In this document: one piece after another, positions 1-7,904 of the stretch
Numbering within the stretch: position 1 is the stretch's first letter
Layout: every line of letters begins with the position of its first letter
Assembly (NCBI RefSeq): GCF_018406645.1
Contig: NZ_AP024546.1
Span: forward strand, 3,206,621-3,270,620
Origin: Lysobacter helvus
Lineage (GTDB): Bacteria > Pseudomonadota > Gammaproteobacteria > Xanthomonadales > Xanthomonadaceae
DNA: 64,000 bases
Direction: 5' to 3'
Made by a program: the position numbers and the translations under genes
Notes under the pieces: model-generated
The model's input: only the letters and a program-made list of their open reading frames with translations
Database searches by the model: none
What the model was told of the DNA's origin: nothing

Positions 1-1200
1 GGGCGTCCACGCATACGCCATCGAATCGCCCCACACGACGGCCTCCGTCAGCGCGCATTTCGGCACGGGCGCTTCCAACCCCTGTACGTGGCAGCGGCGG
101 TCGGGTGCGACGAAGCGCTGGTCGGGCCGCACGGTCCAGGCGTAACCGCACGCGGTGAGCGCCAGTGCGAACGACACCGCGGCGCCGATGCCCACCGTGC
201 GCCCCTTCGGCCAACGCATCCGACGGACGGGCTGTTCGACGTAGCGATAGCTGGCGATGGCGAGCAGCAACGCGACGCCGCACAGCAGCAGCTTCACCTG
301 CATCGTCTGCGTGATCGTCGTGGCGCGATACAACGCGAGCAGCGGCCAGTGCCACAGGTACAGGCTGTACGACACGAGCCCGACCCCCACCATCGGCTGG
401 CTTGCGAGGACGCGCTGCGTCGCGCCGCCATGCAGCGCAGCGATCAGCAATGCGGCACCGAACACCGCGGGCACGGCGCCCACGCCGGGGAAATGCGGCA
501 TCGGCCATGCGCACGCCGCCAGCGTGACGATCACGCCGGCGGTGGCACTCCATCGTGGCAACGCGCGCGCGGGCGACGCGGCGATGATCCCGCCCACCGC
601 CAGTTCCCAGAACCGTGCCGGCGTTTCGTAAAAGGCCGCATCCGACCCTTGCGCGATCCATCCTTCCGCGAGCGCCAGCGATGCCAGCGCCAGCACGACG
701 AACACCTTGCGCGAGCGCGTGAACAACAGCAGCGTCGGCCACAGCAGGTAGAACTGCTCCTCGACCGACAACGACCACAGGTGCAGCAGCGGCAGCGATT
801 CGGCGGGCGCGTCGAAGTAACCGCCGGAATTGACGTGGAAGTACACGTTCGACACGAACACCAGCGCGGCGCCCGCGGACGTCGCGACCTCCGCCACCTG
901 CGCGGGCGACAGCAGCACGGCCGACGCCAGCAACGTGGCGATGACAACCACCGCCGCGGCGGGAAAGATGCGCCGCACGCGCCGCGCGTAGAACGCGAGC
1001 AGGTCGATCGTGCCGGTGTTCGCGTGTTCCTGCAGCAGCAACGCGGTGATGAGGTAGCCGGAGATCACGAAGAACACATCGACGCCCACGAACCCCGCGC
1101 CGCCCAGGCCCGCGTGGTACAGCACGACCGCGAGCACCGCGATCGCGCGCAGTCCATCGATTTCCGGCCGATAGCGGATGAGCCGCCCTGCGTGCGTCAC
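1..1200 (-). CDS. OafA/YrhL-type membrane acyltransferase, C-terminus beyond the window
   Basis: The protein reads RYRPEIDGLRAIAVLAVVLYH at its N-terminus, which is the start of the acyltransferase-3 fold with the catalytic-type His in the first membrane helix; about ten hydrophobic helices follow. At the truncated end the motif VVWGDSMAYAW looks like block I of an SGNH hydrolase domain, so the full protein is probably the two-domain OafA type (about 640 residues), of which 400 are present. Known family members O-acylate surface polysaccharides across the inner membrane. Start chosen is GTG at 1200; an ATG just upstream is in another frame and stops after four codons. The substrate cannot be told from sequence. 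Confidence 0.88.
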   Translation of the reverse strand, partial: MTHAGRLIRYRPEIDGLRAIAVLAVVLYHAGLGGAGFVGVDVFFVISGYLITALLLQEHANTGTIDLLAFYARRVRRIFPAAAVVVIATLLASAVLLSPAQVAEVATSAGAALVFVSNVYFHVNSGGYFDAPAESLPLLHLWSLSVEEQFYLLWPTLLLFTRSRKVFVVLALASLALAEGWIAQGSDAAFYETPARFWELAVGGIIAASPARALPRWSATAGVIVTLAACAWPMPHFPGVGAVPAVFGAALLIAALHGGATQRVLASQPMVGVGLVSYSLYLWHWPLLALYRATTITQTMQVKLLLCGVALLLAIASYRYVEQPVRRMRWPKGRTVGIGAAVSFALALTACGYAWTVRPDQRFVAPDRRCHVQGLEAPVPKCALTEAVVWGDSMAYAWTP

Positions 1201-1390
1201 GTCGTTGCCATTCCCCGTCCCCTGCGCGCAAGCGTAACCCGAAGTGCAAGCCTGAACTGCTCAGCTTGCAAGCGCGGATTCCGTCCCGCTTCCGGACATG
1301 CACTTTCGCTTCATGCCCTTCGGCCTATTCCTGTCGGCACGCGATTGCCTGACGGTGACGCCCATGCACCATCCGACTCGATCCAACGCC

Positions 1391-1780
1391 ATGGACAGGC
1401 CCATCCTGGTGGCGCTCGCCGCCTTTCTGTTCTCCCTTGGTGGCGCGCACGCCGGCACCGGCAGCCTCACGGTCAGCGTCCGCGTGCTCGCGCCCCAACC
1501 CGCCTTCGATGTACTCGATTCGTTCCCGGCGCCGAGCGGTTCGCTGCGCCTGACGCGTTCGCCCCTGGCCGACAGCTACTACGTCCCGATGTCGCGCGCC
1601 GACGCCGCACGCGCACTGGATGCGGCCATGCGCGCACGCGGGTTCGAACTCGCGAACGCCCGCGGCGAGGATCACCGGACCTGGCAGGACGCGCGCAGCC
1701 GGATCGACGTGCGGCTCGAGCCGGTCCTCGGCCGCCAACCCGCCACGCGCATGATCGTGCAGGCCGACCCGCGCACCTGA
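1391..1780 (+). CDS. Small secreted protein of unknown function
   Basis: The 129-residue product begins MDRPILVALAAFLFSLGGAHA, a good Sec signal peptide with an AHA cleavage site, followed by a mature part of about 110 residues with the order beta-rich segment, YYVPMSRADAARALDAAMRARGFEL helix-like segment, then IDVRLEPV strand. I do not recognise the family. An earlier in-frame ATG (1298) would add 31 residues and bury the signal peptide, so the later start is preferred. It is divergent from the acyltransferase upstream and followed by two small membrane-protein genes on the same strand. Confidence 0.6.
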   Translation: MDRPILVALAAFLFSLGGAHAGTGSLTVSVRVLAPQPAFDVLDSFPAPSGSLRLTRSPLADSYYVPMSRADAARALDAAMRARGFELANARGEDHRTWQDARSRIDVRLEPVLGRQPATRMIVQADPRT

Positions 1781-1825
1781 CGCGCCTTCCTTGATCTGCG
1801 GCGCGGATGCGGGCACCTTGCGCGC

Positions 1826-2158
1826 ATGCGCGATCGCCTCTGGCCCGATTTCCTCCTCAGTGCCTCCGTCCTGCCGATGGTGGCGCTCGCCAGTTTCGGC
1901 ACGTGGTTCCTGTTCGTCGCCAACGAGGCGCAGCGCGCGGGCTGGGGCGGCGCCGGCGCGATGTTCGTCGCGGCGATGGCGCTGTATCCGCTCGCGCTGG
2001 TGCTGCAGGTCGGCGCGGTGGTGCTGCTGTTCAAGCAGGCCAGGCGCGGCGACCCCGAACCCGGCGGCACCACGCGCGCGCTGATCGGCGCGGCGTTCCT
2101 CTCGCTCGCGTTGCCCGTGCTCGTGTTCCTCGCGTACGCGCTGCGCGGTGCGCACTGA
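1826..2158 (+). CDS. Small integral membrane protein, three predicted helices
   Basis: The 110-residue protein has hydrophobic helices at about residues 8-30, 42-66 and 85-106, with a charged QARRGDPEPGG loop between the second and third. No family is recognised. It lies 45 bases after the secreted protein gene and 26 bases before another small membrane protein gene on the same strand, so the three may share a transcript. GC-biased third positions support coding. Confidence 0.6.
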   Translation: MRDRLWPDFLLSASVLPMVALASFGTWFLFVANEAQRAGWGGAGAMFVAAMALYPLALVLQVGAVVLLFKQARRGDPEPGGTTRALIGAAFLSLALPVLVFLAYALRGAH

Positions 2159-2184
2159 TTCGATTCCCTTCGGAGTACCCGCGA

Positions 2185-2526
2185 ATGTTGGCATTCCTGC
2201 TCGGGCTGGTGGTCGTCGCGTGCGTCACGGTCGTGCCCGTGATGGTGGGCGCACGCCTGGTGCACGCGACGCACACGGGCTTCTGGCGCTGCGTGCTGGC
2301 CGTGCTGCTGCTGGTGGTGGTGGGCGCGGGCGTCAGCATGTTCGTCCACGACAAGATCGCGTCCGGCCTGGTCACGGCGCTGATCGGCGCGTTCTTCCTC
2401 GCCGGCATCCTCGGCACCACGTACCTGCGCGGGTTGGCCATCTCGATCATCGCGGCGGTGGTGCAGATCGTCGTGCTGGTGCTGCTGGCCGGTGCGCTGC
2501 TGGGCGGCGCTGCGTTGCTGCACTGA
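2185..2526 (+). CDS. Small integral membrane protein, four predicted helices
   Basis: The 113-residue product is almost entirely hydrophobic: helices at about 2-22, 34-53, 60-78 and 82-107 with only short polar turns. The start MLAFLLGLVV at 2185 is preceded by GGAGTACCCGCGA, a plausible ribosome binding site about ten bases upstream. No specific family is recognised. It converges with the gene ending at 2532, leaving only five bases between the two stops. Confidence 0.6.
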   Translation: MLAFLLGLVVVACVTVVPVMVGARLVHATHTGFWRCVLAVLLLVVVGAGVSMFVHDKIASGLVTALIGAFFLAGILGTTYLRGLAISIIAAVVQIVVLVLLAGALLGGAALLH

Positions 2527-2531
2527 GCGCG

Positions 2532-3047
2532 TCAGCGCTTCGGCGTCCAGTCGCGATGCTTGAGGAAGGCCGGCGCCTGCGTCGGCCGGCCGCGCGCTTC
2601 CAGGCGTTCGGCCAGCCACTGGAACCATTCGAACAACAGCGGATGCCCGCCTTCGATGCGGCCGGCTTCCACCCACGGCCGCAACTTGCGCCACAGGATC
2701 ACGATCGCGCCGCCGATCAGTTCCTCCAGCACTTCGAGCGGCACGCTGTCGCGATACACCAGCAAGCCCATCGTCTCGAAGCGCGTGCCCAGCGCGAGCG
2801 CGGCTTCTTCGTGGTCGACGCCGAGCGCGCGCAATTCGTTGGCCGGGATGTCGTCGGGCAATGCGTAGATCAGGCGGAAGGCATGCGTGAACTCGCGATC
2901 CTGCAACGAGCGCATGAGTTCCAGCGCCGCGGCATCCAGCCGCTGCCGGCGGAACTGGCGGATCTGCACGATCCCGAACACCAGCGCGACGACCACCGCC
3001 ACGCCGCCGAGCACCTGCGCCAGTTGCGAGAGCGCGGCGAGGTCCAT
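2532..3047 (-). CDS. DUF4760-like protein with one N-terminal membrane anchor
   Basis: The 171-residue product has one N-terminal membrane helix (about residues 8-28, VLGGVAVVVALVFGIVQI) followed by a soluble helical domain with RQFRRQRLDAAALELMRS and a Trp-rich end (WRKLRPWVEAGR, WFQWLAERLEARG). This layout is like uncharacterised anchored helical proteins annotated DUF4760; that assignment is by general resemblance only. The gene starts four bases after the VOC gene stop on the same strand, so the two are probably cotranscribed with cfa. Confidence 0.65.
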   Translation of the reverse strand: MDLAALSQLAQVLGGVAVVVALVFGIVQIRQFRRQRLDAAALELMRSLQDREFTHAFRLIYALPDDIPANELRALGVDHEEAALALGTRFETMGLLVYRDSVPLEVLEELIGGAIVILWRKLRPWVEAGRIEGGHPLLFEWFQWLAERLEARGRPTQAPAFLKHRDWTPKR

Positions 3048-3051
3048 GGGC

Positions 3052-3438
3052 TCAGGACCGCTTGATCGCGTGGCCGAAGGCGATCAGGTCGCCATCGGGG
3101 CCGAGCACCAGCAGTTCGCGCTGGCCGTAGGGCTTGTCGGCCGGGCCGTGCACGTCGCGCGGCGGCAACGTGTCGAGCGCCGGCTTGAGCTCGGCGTAGA
3201 GCGCATCGACATCGCGCACGTCGAAGTAGTAGCGGAAGCGCCGCGTGCCCGGCACGTATTCGTTGCCGGCGCTCGCTTCCCAGATGCGCACGCCGCAGCC
3301 CTCGCGTTCGACATACGCGTAGTCCGACACGCGAAACGGGACGTGGAAGCCGAGCACGTCGACGAAGAACGCCACCGCGACCTCGAGGTCGGCCACGTGC
3401 ATGAAGGGTGTGACTTGCAGGAAATTGTCGTCGGCCAT
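3052..3438 (-). CDS. VOC-superfamily (glyoxalase/bleomycin-resistance fold) protein
   Basis: The 128-residue product has the vicinal-oxygen-chelate pattern of paired beta-alpha-beta-beta-beta units: FLQVTPFMHVADLEVAVAFF at the start, ADYAYVEREGCGVRIWE-like middle strands, RFRYYFDVRDVDALYAEL at the second unit and RELLVLGPDGDLIAFG at the end. The E in the last strand of typical metal sites is not clearly present, so it may be a binding protein rather than an enzyme. Start ATG at 3438 gives the usual family length. It is eight bases downstream of cfa. Confidence 0.8.
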   Translation of the reverse strand: MADDNFLQVTPFMHVADLEVAVAFFVDVLGFHVPFRVSDYAYVEREGCGVRIWEASAGNEYVPGTRRFRYYFDVRDVDALYAELKPALDTLPPRDVHGPADKPYGQRELLVLGPDGDLIAFGHAIKRS

Positions 3439-3446
3439 GGCTGGAT

Positions 3447-4607
3447 TCAACGCGGCGCGATGTAACCGCCGGCCACGCCATTCGGCGACAGCACCAGCTG
3501 CCACAACTGGATCCGCCGCGCGCGGAAGCTCGCCATCGCGCCGGCCAGGTAGAAGCGCCACATCCGGCGGAAGCGTTCGTCGTAGCGCTCGGGCAAGTCG
3601 GGCCAGTGGGCTTCCACGTTCGCGCGCCAGGCCTGCAGCGTGCGGTCGTAGTCGGTGCCGAAGTTGTGCCAGTCCTCGATCACGAAGCGGCCTTCCAGCG
3701 CGGTCGTGAGCTGCTTCGGCGAAGGCAGCATCGAGTTGGGGAAGATGTAGCGCGCGATCCACGGGTCGGTGATCGCGGTGGAGAGGTTGCCGCCGATCGT
3801 GTGCAGCAGGAACAACCCGCCGTCGGGCGCGTCCTCGGAGAAGCACCGCCGCGCCACGTCGAAGTACGTGGCGTAGTTGCGCACGCCTACGTGTTCGAAC
3901 ATGCCCAGCGAGAAGATGCGATCGAAGCCGCCGCCGGTGTTGGCGCGCACGAGTTCGCGGTAGTCCTGCAGGCGGATGTCGATCGGCAGGCCGGCGCACA
4001 GGTCGCGCGCGTATTCGGCCTGTTCGCGCGAGACGGTGACGCCCACGCCCGCGATGCCGTAGCGCTCGGCGGCGAACTTCAGCGCCTCGCCCCACCCGCA
4101 GCCGATGTCGAGCACGCGCATGCCGGGGCGCAGGCCGAGCTTGCGGCAGACCAGGTCGAGCTTGGCCGCCTGCGCATCGTCGAGGTTGTCGGCTTCGCGC
4201 CAGTAGCCGCAGCTGTAGACCAGGCGTTGCCCGAGCATCGCGCGGTAAAGATCGTTGCCGAGGTCGTAGTGGCGTTCGCCGACTTCGAACGCGCGGTGTT
4301 CGGTCTGCAGGTTCGACACGCGTGCGCGCAACGCGTCCCACACCTCGCCGAGGCCGTGCACCTTGCGGTCGGCGCCGTGGCCGAGCAGGCGCAGCAGCAT
4401 GCCATCGAGGTCGTCGACGTCCCACCACCCGTCCATGTACGACTCGCCCAGGCCCAGCGAACCCTGCGCCAGGATGCGGTTGTAGAAATGTTCGTCGTGG
4501 ACGCGTGGATCCCAGGGCGCACGGCCGCCGGTGCGGTCGCCTTCGGGGCGGACGTCGGCGTCGTGCAGCAATTGCAGGATGCGTTGCCGGAACGGATGCA
4601 CCGACAT
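3447..4607 (-). CDS. cfa: Cyclopropane-fatty-acyl-phospholipid synthase
   Basis: The 386-residue protein matches the length of E. coli Cfa (382). It transfers a methylene from S-adenosylmethionine to cis double bonds of membrane phospholipid acyl chains. Visible motifs are HYDLGNDLYRAML before the catalytic core, SCGYW, the SAM-binding glycine loop VLDIGCGWGEALKFAA, and SLGMFEHVGVRNY, all characteristic of the Cfa/mycolic acid methyltransferase family. It heads a probable operon with the VOC protein and the anchored helical protein downstream. Cfa enzymes usually act on stationary-phase or acid-stressed membranes. Confidence 0.95.
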   Translation of the reverse strand: MSVHPFRQRILQLLHDADVRPEGDRTGGRAPWDPRVHDEHFYNRILAQGSLGLGESYMDGWWDVDDLDGMLLRLLGHGADRKVHGLGEVWDALRARVSNLQTEHRAFEVGERHYDLGNDLYRAMLGQRLVYSCGYWREADNLDDAQAAKLDLVCRKLGLRPGMRVLDIGCGWGEALKFAAERYGIAGVGVTVSREQAEYARDLCAGLPIDIRLQDYRELVRANTGGGFDRIFSLGMFEHVGVRNYATYFDVARRCFSEDAPDGGLFLLHTIGGNLSTAITDPWIARYIFPNSMLPSPKQLTTALEGRFVIEDWHNFGTDYDRTLQAWRANVEAHWPDLPERYDERFRRMWRFYLAGAMASFRARRIQLWQLVLSPNGVAGGYIAPR

Positions 4608-4632
4608 CGAAGGCTCCTGGGACGGCCGCGGC

Positions 4633-5457
4633 TCAGCCGCCGCGGAACAGGCTCCGGTACGCCGGCGCGATGTGCGGCAGCAGGGCGTCGGCCGGCACGT
4701 CGACCGTCTGCTTGCCGTCCGCGTACGGCCCCACCTGGTAGGGCGGGAACACGAACCGCAATGCTGCGATGCGACCGTCGCTGCCCATGACCGGTTCGAA
4801 CTGCGAGAACGATTCGGCGGTGGGCGCGGTGCCTTCGTCGATCATCTGGCCCGCGTTCTTGATCATGTCCGCGCGTTCGGCGGCGGGCACGTCGTCGGCG
4901 TCGATGCGCTGCGACAACGCGGTGTGCAGTTGTTCGCGCACGAAGTCGGAGATGGCCTGCCAGCCCGAGGCCTGCGGCACCAGCGCGTCGGCGGTGAGCA
5001 TCGCGTTGCGTTGCGGCAGCCACACGAAGCGCGCGATCAGCGGCATCGCATGCGCGCCGCCGGTGTAGAGGTACCCGTCGGCGCCGACGGCGACGATCGC
5101 CGGCGTCTTCGCCAGCGTGGTGTACGACACGCTCAACTCGTACGGCGCGGTGGGCGTGTCGTTGCCGAGGCCGCCCACTGCGTCCATCAGGTCCTTGCGC
5201 GAGTCTTCGGCGTATCGCTTCAGCGCGGCGGCCAGGCCCGGGTACTGCGCGGCTTCGGGCGGATAGCTGATGCCGATGACATAGCGCGGCGTCGTCTCGA
5301 CGACGTCGGCCAGGCCCGTCGTGCTCGCGGTGGACGCAGGCTGCGCGGACGTGGCGGCGCCGGCGGGCTTGCCGGGTTGCGGCGCGGGCGCCTGGCGCTG
5401 GCACGCGGACACCGCCAGCAGGGCCGGCAGGAGAAGCAGGGAAACACGGCGCGTCAT
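4633..5457 (-). CDS. DUF3298-type lipoprotein
   Basis: The 274-residue product starts MTRRVSLLLLPALLAVSAC, a lipoprotein signal with lipobox VSAC, then a Pro/Ala/Thr linker to about residue 45. The folded part contains YELSVSYTTLAKTPAIVAVGADGYLYTGGAHAMPLIARF and ends with LRFVFPPYQVGPYADGKQTVDVPADALLPHI; the GGAHA and FPPYQVGPYADG motifs are typical of DUF3298/DUF4163 (RsiV-like) domains that in known cases bind peptidoglycan or lysozyme. Role here is unproven. It lies 25 bases upstream of cfa on the same strand. A Met four codons upstream is a possible alternative start. Confidence 0.8.
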   Translation of the reverse strand: MTRRVSLLLLPALLAVSACQRQAPAPQPGKPAGAATSAQPASTASTTGLADVVETTPRYVIGISYPPEAAQYPGLAAALKRYAEDSRKDLMDAVGGLGNDTPTAPYELSVSYTTLAKTPAIVAVGADGYLYTGGAHAMPLIARFVWLPQRNAMLTADALVPQASGWQAISDFVREQLHTALSQRIDADDVPAAERADMIKNAGQMIDEGTAPTAESFSQFEPVMGSDGRIAALRFVFPPYQVGPYADGKQTVDVPADALLPHIAPAYRSLFRGG

Positions 5458-5546
5458 GAGGCAATCCATTGGCTCGGGATGCGCGCAAATTATCCGCCGG
5501 CTTGTGAGGCCTGAATAGACATCCGCGCCATCGCAACGATGCGGGT

Positions 5547-5573
5547 AAAAAAAAACCCCGCCGAGGCGGGGTT
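5547..5573 (-). terminator. Intrinsic terminator of the cold-shock gene
   Basis: On the minus strand a GC-only hairpin (CCCCGC, CTCG-type loop, GCGGGG) is followed by nine T. It lies about 50 bases after the cold-shock protein stop. Confidence 0.9.
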
Positions 5574-5624
5574 TCTTTCGTCGGCCGGCGCATTGCTGCG
5601 CCGGTCGAAACGTGGTGACAGACC

Positions 5625-5834
5625 TTAGATGGCCTGCACTTCGTCGGCCTGCAGGCCCTTCTGGCCCTGCACGACCTTGAACGACACGCGCTGGCCTTCC
5701 TGCAGGGACTTGAAGCCCGTGCCCTGGATGGAGCGGAAGTGCACGAAGAGGTCCGGGCCGGATTCCGGCGTGATGAAGCCGAAGCCCTTGGCGTCGTTGA
5801 ACCACTTGACGGTACCCGTCTGACGATCGGACAT
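5625..5834 (-). CDS. Cold-shock-domain nucleic-acid chaperone (CspA family)
   Basis: The 69-residue product has the full cold-shock OB fold: [20 protein letters not shown] contains RNP1 (KGFGFI) and LFVHF is RNP2, followed by [21 protein letters not shown]. It binds single-stranded RNA and DNA and melts secondary structure. ATG at 5834 is preceded by AAGGAG with seven bases spacing, which decides the start over an upstream in-frame ATG. The gene has its own terminator and a leader of up to 240 bases free of other genes, as usual for csp genes with regulated 5' leaders. Confidence 0.95.
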   Translation of the reverse strand: MSDRQTGTVKWFNDAKGFGFITPESGPDLFVHFRSIQGTGFKSLQEGQRVSFKVVQGQKGLQADEVQAI

Positions 5835-6074
5835 GGAATTACTCCTTGGAAAACAGATTGATTGATGCACGGAATGCAGACACTGCAAATCCGCGACTGT
5901 CTAGCAAGGGGTAACGCGAACGATGTAGCGGACCGCTGGCTCAACGCCTTGATCTACCGCATCGGGCCACGATGTACCGTGATCCCGCTTGGAACAGTGG
6001 GCGCACCTTACCCTACTTTGCCCGGGAAGTGTGAATACGCGGCGGCATCCCGTGCGAGGGTCGCCGAGGGGGTC

Positions 6075-6791
6075 TCACCACTCCGAACGGTGCGGCAGCA
6101 GGCCCCGCAGCTCCAGGTCGGTCAGGTTCCGCCACTGCCCGACCTTCAAGCGGCCGAGGGAAACGGTGCCGATCCTCACGCGCACCAGCGTCTTCACGCG
6201 GTGCCCGAAGTGCGCGGCCATCAGGCGGATCTGCCGGTTGAGGCCCTGCACCAGGATGATCCGGAAGCCCACGCGGCCGAGCTTGTGCGTCTTGCACGGC
6301 AGCGTCGTCTCCCCGTGCAGCGGCACGCCGCGGGCCATGCCCCGGAGGAACTCGTCGGTGACCGGGTGGTTGATGGCCACCAGGTATTCCTTCTCCAGCT
6401 TGTTCTCGGCGCGCAGGATCTCGTTGACGATGTCGCCGTTGCTGGTCAGCAGGATCAGCCCCTCCGAGTCCTTGTCCAGGCGGCCGATCGGGAAGATCCG
6501 CTCCTGGTGCCCGATGAACTCGATGATGTTGTCCTTCACCCCTTCCTCGGTGGTGCAGGTGATCCCGGCCGGCTTGTTGAGCGCGATGTAGACGTGGCGG
6601 CGCTTGCCGGGGGCCGTTGCCACGCGCGGCTTGAGCGGCTGGTCGTCCAGCAGCACGGTGTCGCCCTCGCCCACTTCCGCGCCGATGCGGGCGCGGATGC
6701 CGTTGACCTGCACGCGGCCCTCGGCGATCAGGCGGTCGGCTTCGCGGCGCGAGCAGGCGCCGGTGTCGCTGATGTACTTGTTGAGGCGCAT
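6075..6791 (-). CDS. rluF: 23S rRNA pseudouridine synthase of the RluF type
   Basis: The 238-residue product carries an N-terminal S4 RNA-binding domain (MRLNKYISDTGACSRREADRLI) and a RsuA/RluB/RluF catalytic domain. The catalytic Asp is about D106 in GRLDKDSEGLI, and KEYLVAINHPVTDEFLRGM plus ILVQGLNRQIRLMAAHFG match RluF more closely than RluB or RsuA. The enzyme isomerises uridine to pseudouridine in 23S rRNA (U2604 in E. coli). It lacks the basic C-terminal extension of E. coli RluF (290 residues). Single gene with 33 bases to the next gene on the same strand. Confidence 0.9.
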   Translation of the reverse strand: MRLNKYISDTGACSRREADRLIAEGRVQVNGIRARIGAEVGEGDTVLLDDQPLKPRVATAPGKRRHVYIALNKPAGITCTTEEGVKDNIIEFIGHQERIFPIGRLDKDSEGLILLTSNGDIVNEILRAENKLEKEYLVAINHPVTDEFLRGMARGVPLHGETTLPCKTHKLGRVGFRIILVQGLNRQIRLMAAHFGHRVKTLVRVRIGTVSLGRLKVGQWRNLTDLELRGLLPHRSEW

Positions 6792-6824
6792 GCCGGGCCG
6801 GTGGGGATCAGGGGGCCGCGCATT

Positions 6825-7103
6825 CTACGCGCGCAGGTCCTCGTACTCCGGGTGTTTCCCGAGCCAGGCCTGCGAATACGCACAGGCGGTCCGGACTTTC
6901 AGCCCCTGCGCCCGCGCGTGGTCGAAGGCGGCCTGCACCAGCGCCGCGGCGATGCCCCGGCCTTCGATGGCCGGGGGCACGCCGGTGTGGAGGATCGTGA
7001 GGACGCCGCCTTCGATGCGGTAGTCCAGCTCCGCCTCCTGTCCATCGACACGGGCCGTGAATTGCGTTTCGCCCGCGTCGTGCCGGATCGCCAGGTCCTT
7101 CAC
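6825..7103 (-). CDS. Short GNAT-type acetyltransferase (YjdJ-like)
   Basis: This 92-residue protein is of the minimal GNAT kind: ILHTGVPPAIEGRGIAAALVQAAFDHARAQG holds the acetyl-CoA binding loop (EGRGIA, matching Q/RxxGxG/A), and CAYSQAWLGKHPEY is the conserved C-terminal end of the YjdJ/Gtn family. The substrate is unknown. Its ATG overlaps the stop of the upstream lysine-rich histone-like gene by four bases (ATGA), so the two are translationally coupled. That makes the lysine-rich partner a natural but untested candidate substrate. Confidence 0.87.
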   Translation of the reverse strand: MKDLAIRHDAGETQFTARVDGQEAELDYRIEGGVLTILHTGVPPAIEGRGIAAALVQAAFDHARAQGLKVRTACAYSQAWLGKHPEYEDLRA

Positions 7104-7834
7104 GAACGGCTGTCCCGCTTGCCCTGCGCGTGCCGATCGATGGTGCTCACGCTGCCGTGGTTGGCCTGCAGGCGCGCCTCGCCTTCATGCAGCGCGTTGG
7201 CCTGCGCGCGCGCTTCCTCGGACTGGAAGCCCGATGCCGGGACGTGCGGTTCGTGGCCGATGTCCTGCCACGGCGGGGTTTCGCGCGCCTTCGCCTGCTT
7301 GGCTTCCAGCAAGGCGCGCGTGTTCTCGAGCGCCTGTTCGGGCGTGATGGAGGCCGGGCCCTTCGGTGCGGACTTGCGCGGTGCGCGTTTCTTCGCGACG
7401 GCGGGCGCGGAAGCGATCGTTTTCGCAGCGGCTTTCTTCGGCGCAGCTTGTTGCGTCACGACTTTCTTCGCGACTTTCTTCGCTGCCGGTTTCCTGGCGA
7501 CGGCTTTCTTCGCGACGGCTTTCTTCGAGACGACCTTCTTCGCTGCGGACTTCTTCGCGGCGACTTTCTTCAGCGCGCGCTTCTTCGGTGCAGCCTTCTT
7601 CGCGACGGTGCGCTTGGAGGCGGCCTTGCGGGCGCCGGCCTGCTTCGTGGCGACCTTCTTTGCGACGCGCTTCTTCGCGACCTTCTTCGAAGCGGCCTTC
7701 TTCGCGGTGGCGCCGCGCTTCGCAGCGACCTTCTTCACCGCCTTCCTGGCGGAGGTCTTCTTCGTCGCCTTTTTCGCGGCTTTCGCGGCTTTCTTCGCCG
7801 CCGTCTTCTTCGATGCCTTCTTCGCGGTCGCCAT
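7100..7834 (-). CDS. Histone H1-like Lys/Ala-rich DNA-binding protein (AlgP/Hc1-like)
   Basis: The first 150 of 244 residues are low-complexity Lys/Ala with recurrent AAKKA, KKVAKK and PKKA units, like the C-terminal tail of eukaryotic H1 and bacterial AlgP/Hc proteins, which bind and condense DNA non-specifically. The last 85 residues differ: SITPEQALENTRALLEAKQA, then PPWQDIGHEPHVPASGFQSEEARAQANALH, with no Lys runs, and I do not recognise them. The ATG at 7834 follows GAGGAGT. The repeats make the strand opposite also open, which can mislead gene finders. It is coupled to the GNAT gene downstream. Confidence 0.85.
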   Translation of the reverse strand: MATAKKASKKTAAKKAAKAAKKATKKTSARKAVKKVAAKRGATAKKAASKKVAKKRVAKKVATKQAGARKAASKRTVAKKAAPKKRALKKVAAKKSAAKKVVSKKAVAKKAVARKPAAKKVAKKVVTQQAAPKKAAAKTIASAPAVAKKRAPRKSAPKGPASITPEQALENTRALLEAKQAKARETPPWQDIGHEPHVPASGFQSEEARAQANALHEGEARLQANHGSVSTIDRHAQGKRDSRS

Positions 7835-7904
7835 CGCTACTCCTCGACACTCGGCCAGGTGAGCCGTCCGATTAACACGCGGGACATTCAGCGCGGGTGA
7901 GCGC

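Noticed and set aside
88..1794. A 568-codon open frame on the plus strand over the acyltransferase gene
   Set aside because: It is Arg/Gln/His-rich with no domain and lies antisense to the clear acyltransferase-3 protein; it is a by-product of high GC codon bias.
5862..7862. A 666-codon plus-strand frame covering RluF, GNAT and H1-like genes
   Set aside because: The Phe/Ala repeats at its end are the complement of the Lys/Ala codons of the H1-like gene; the rest mirrors RluF.
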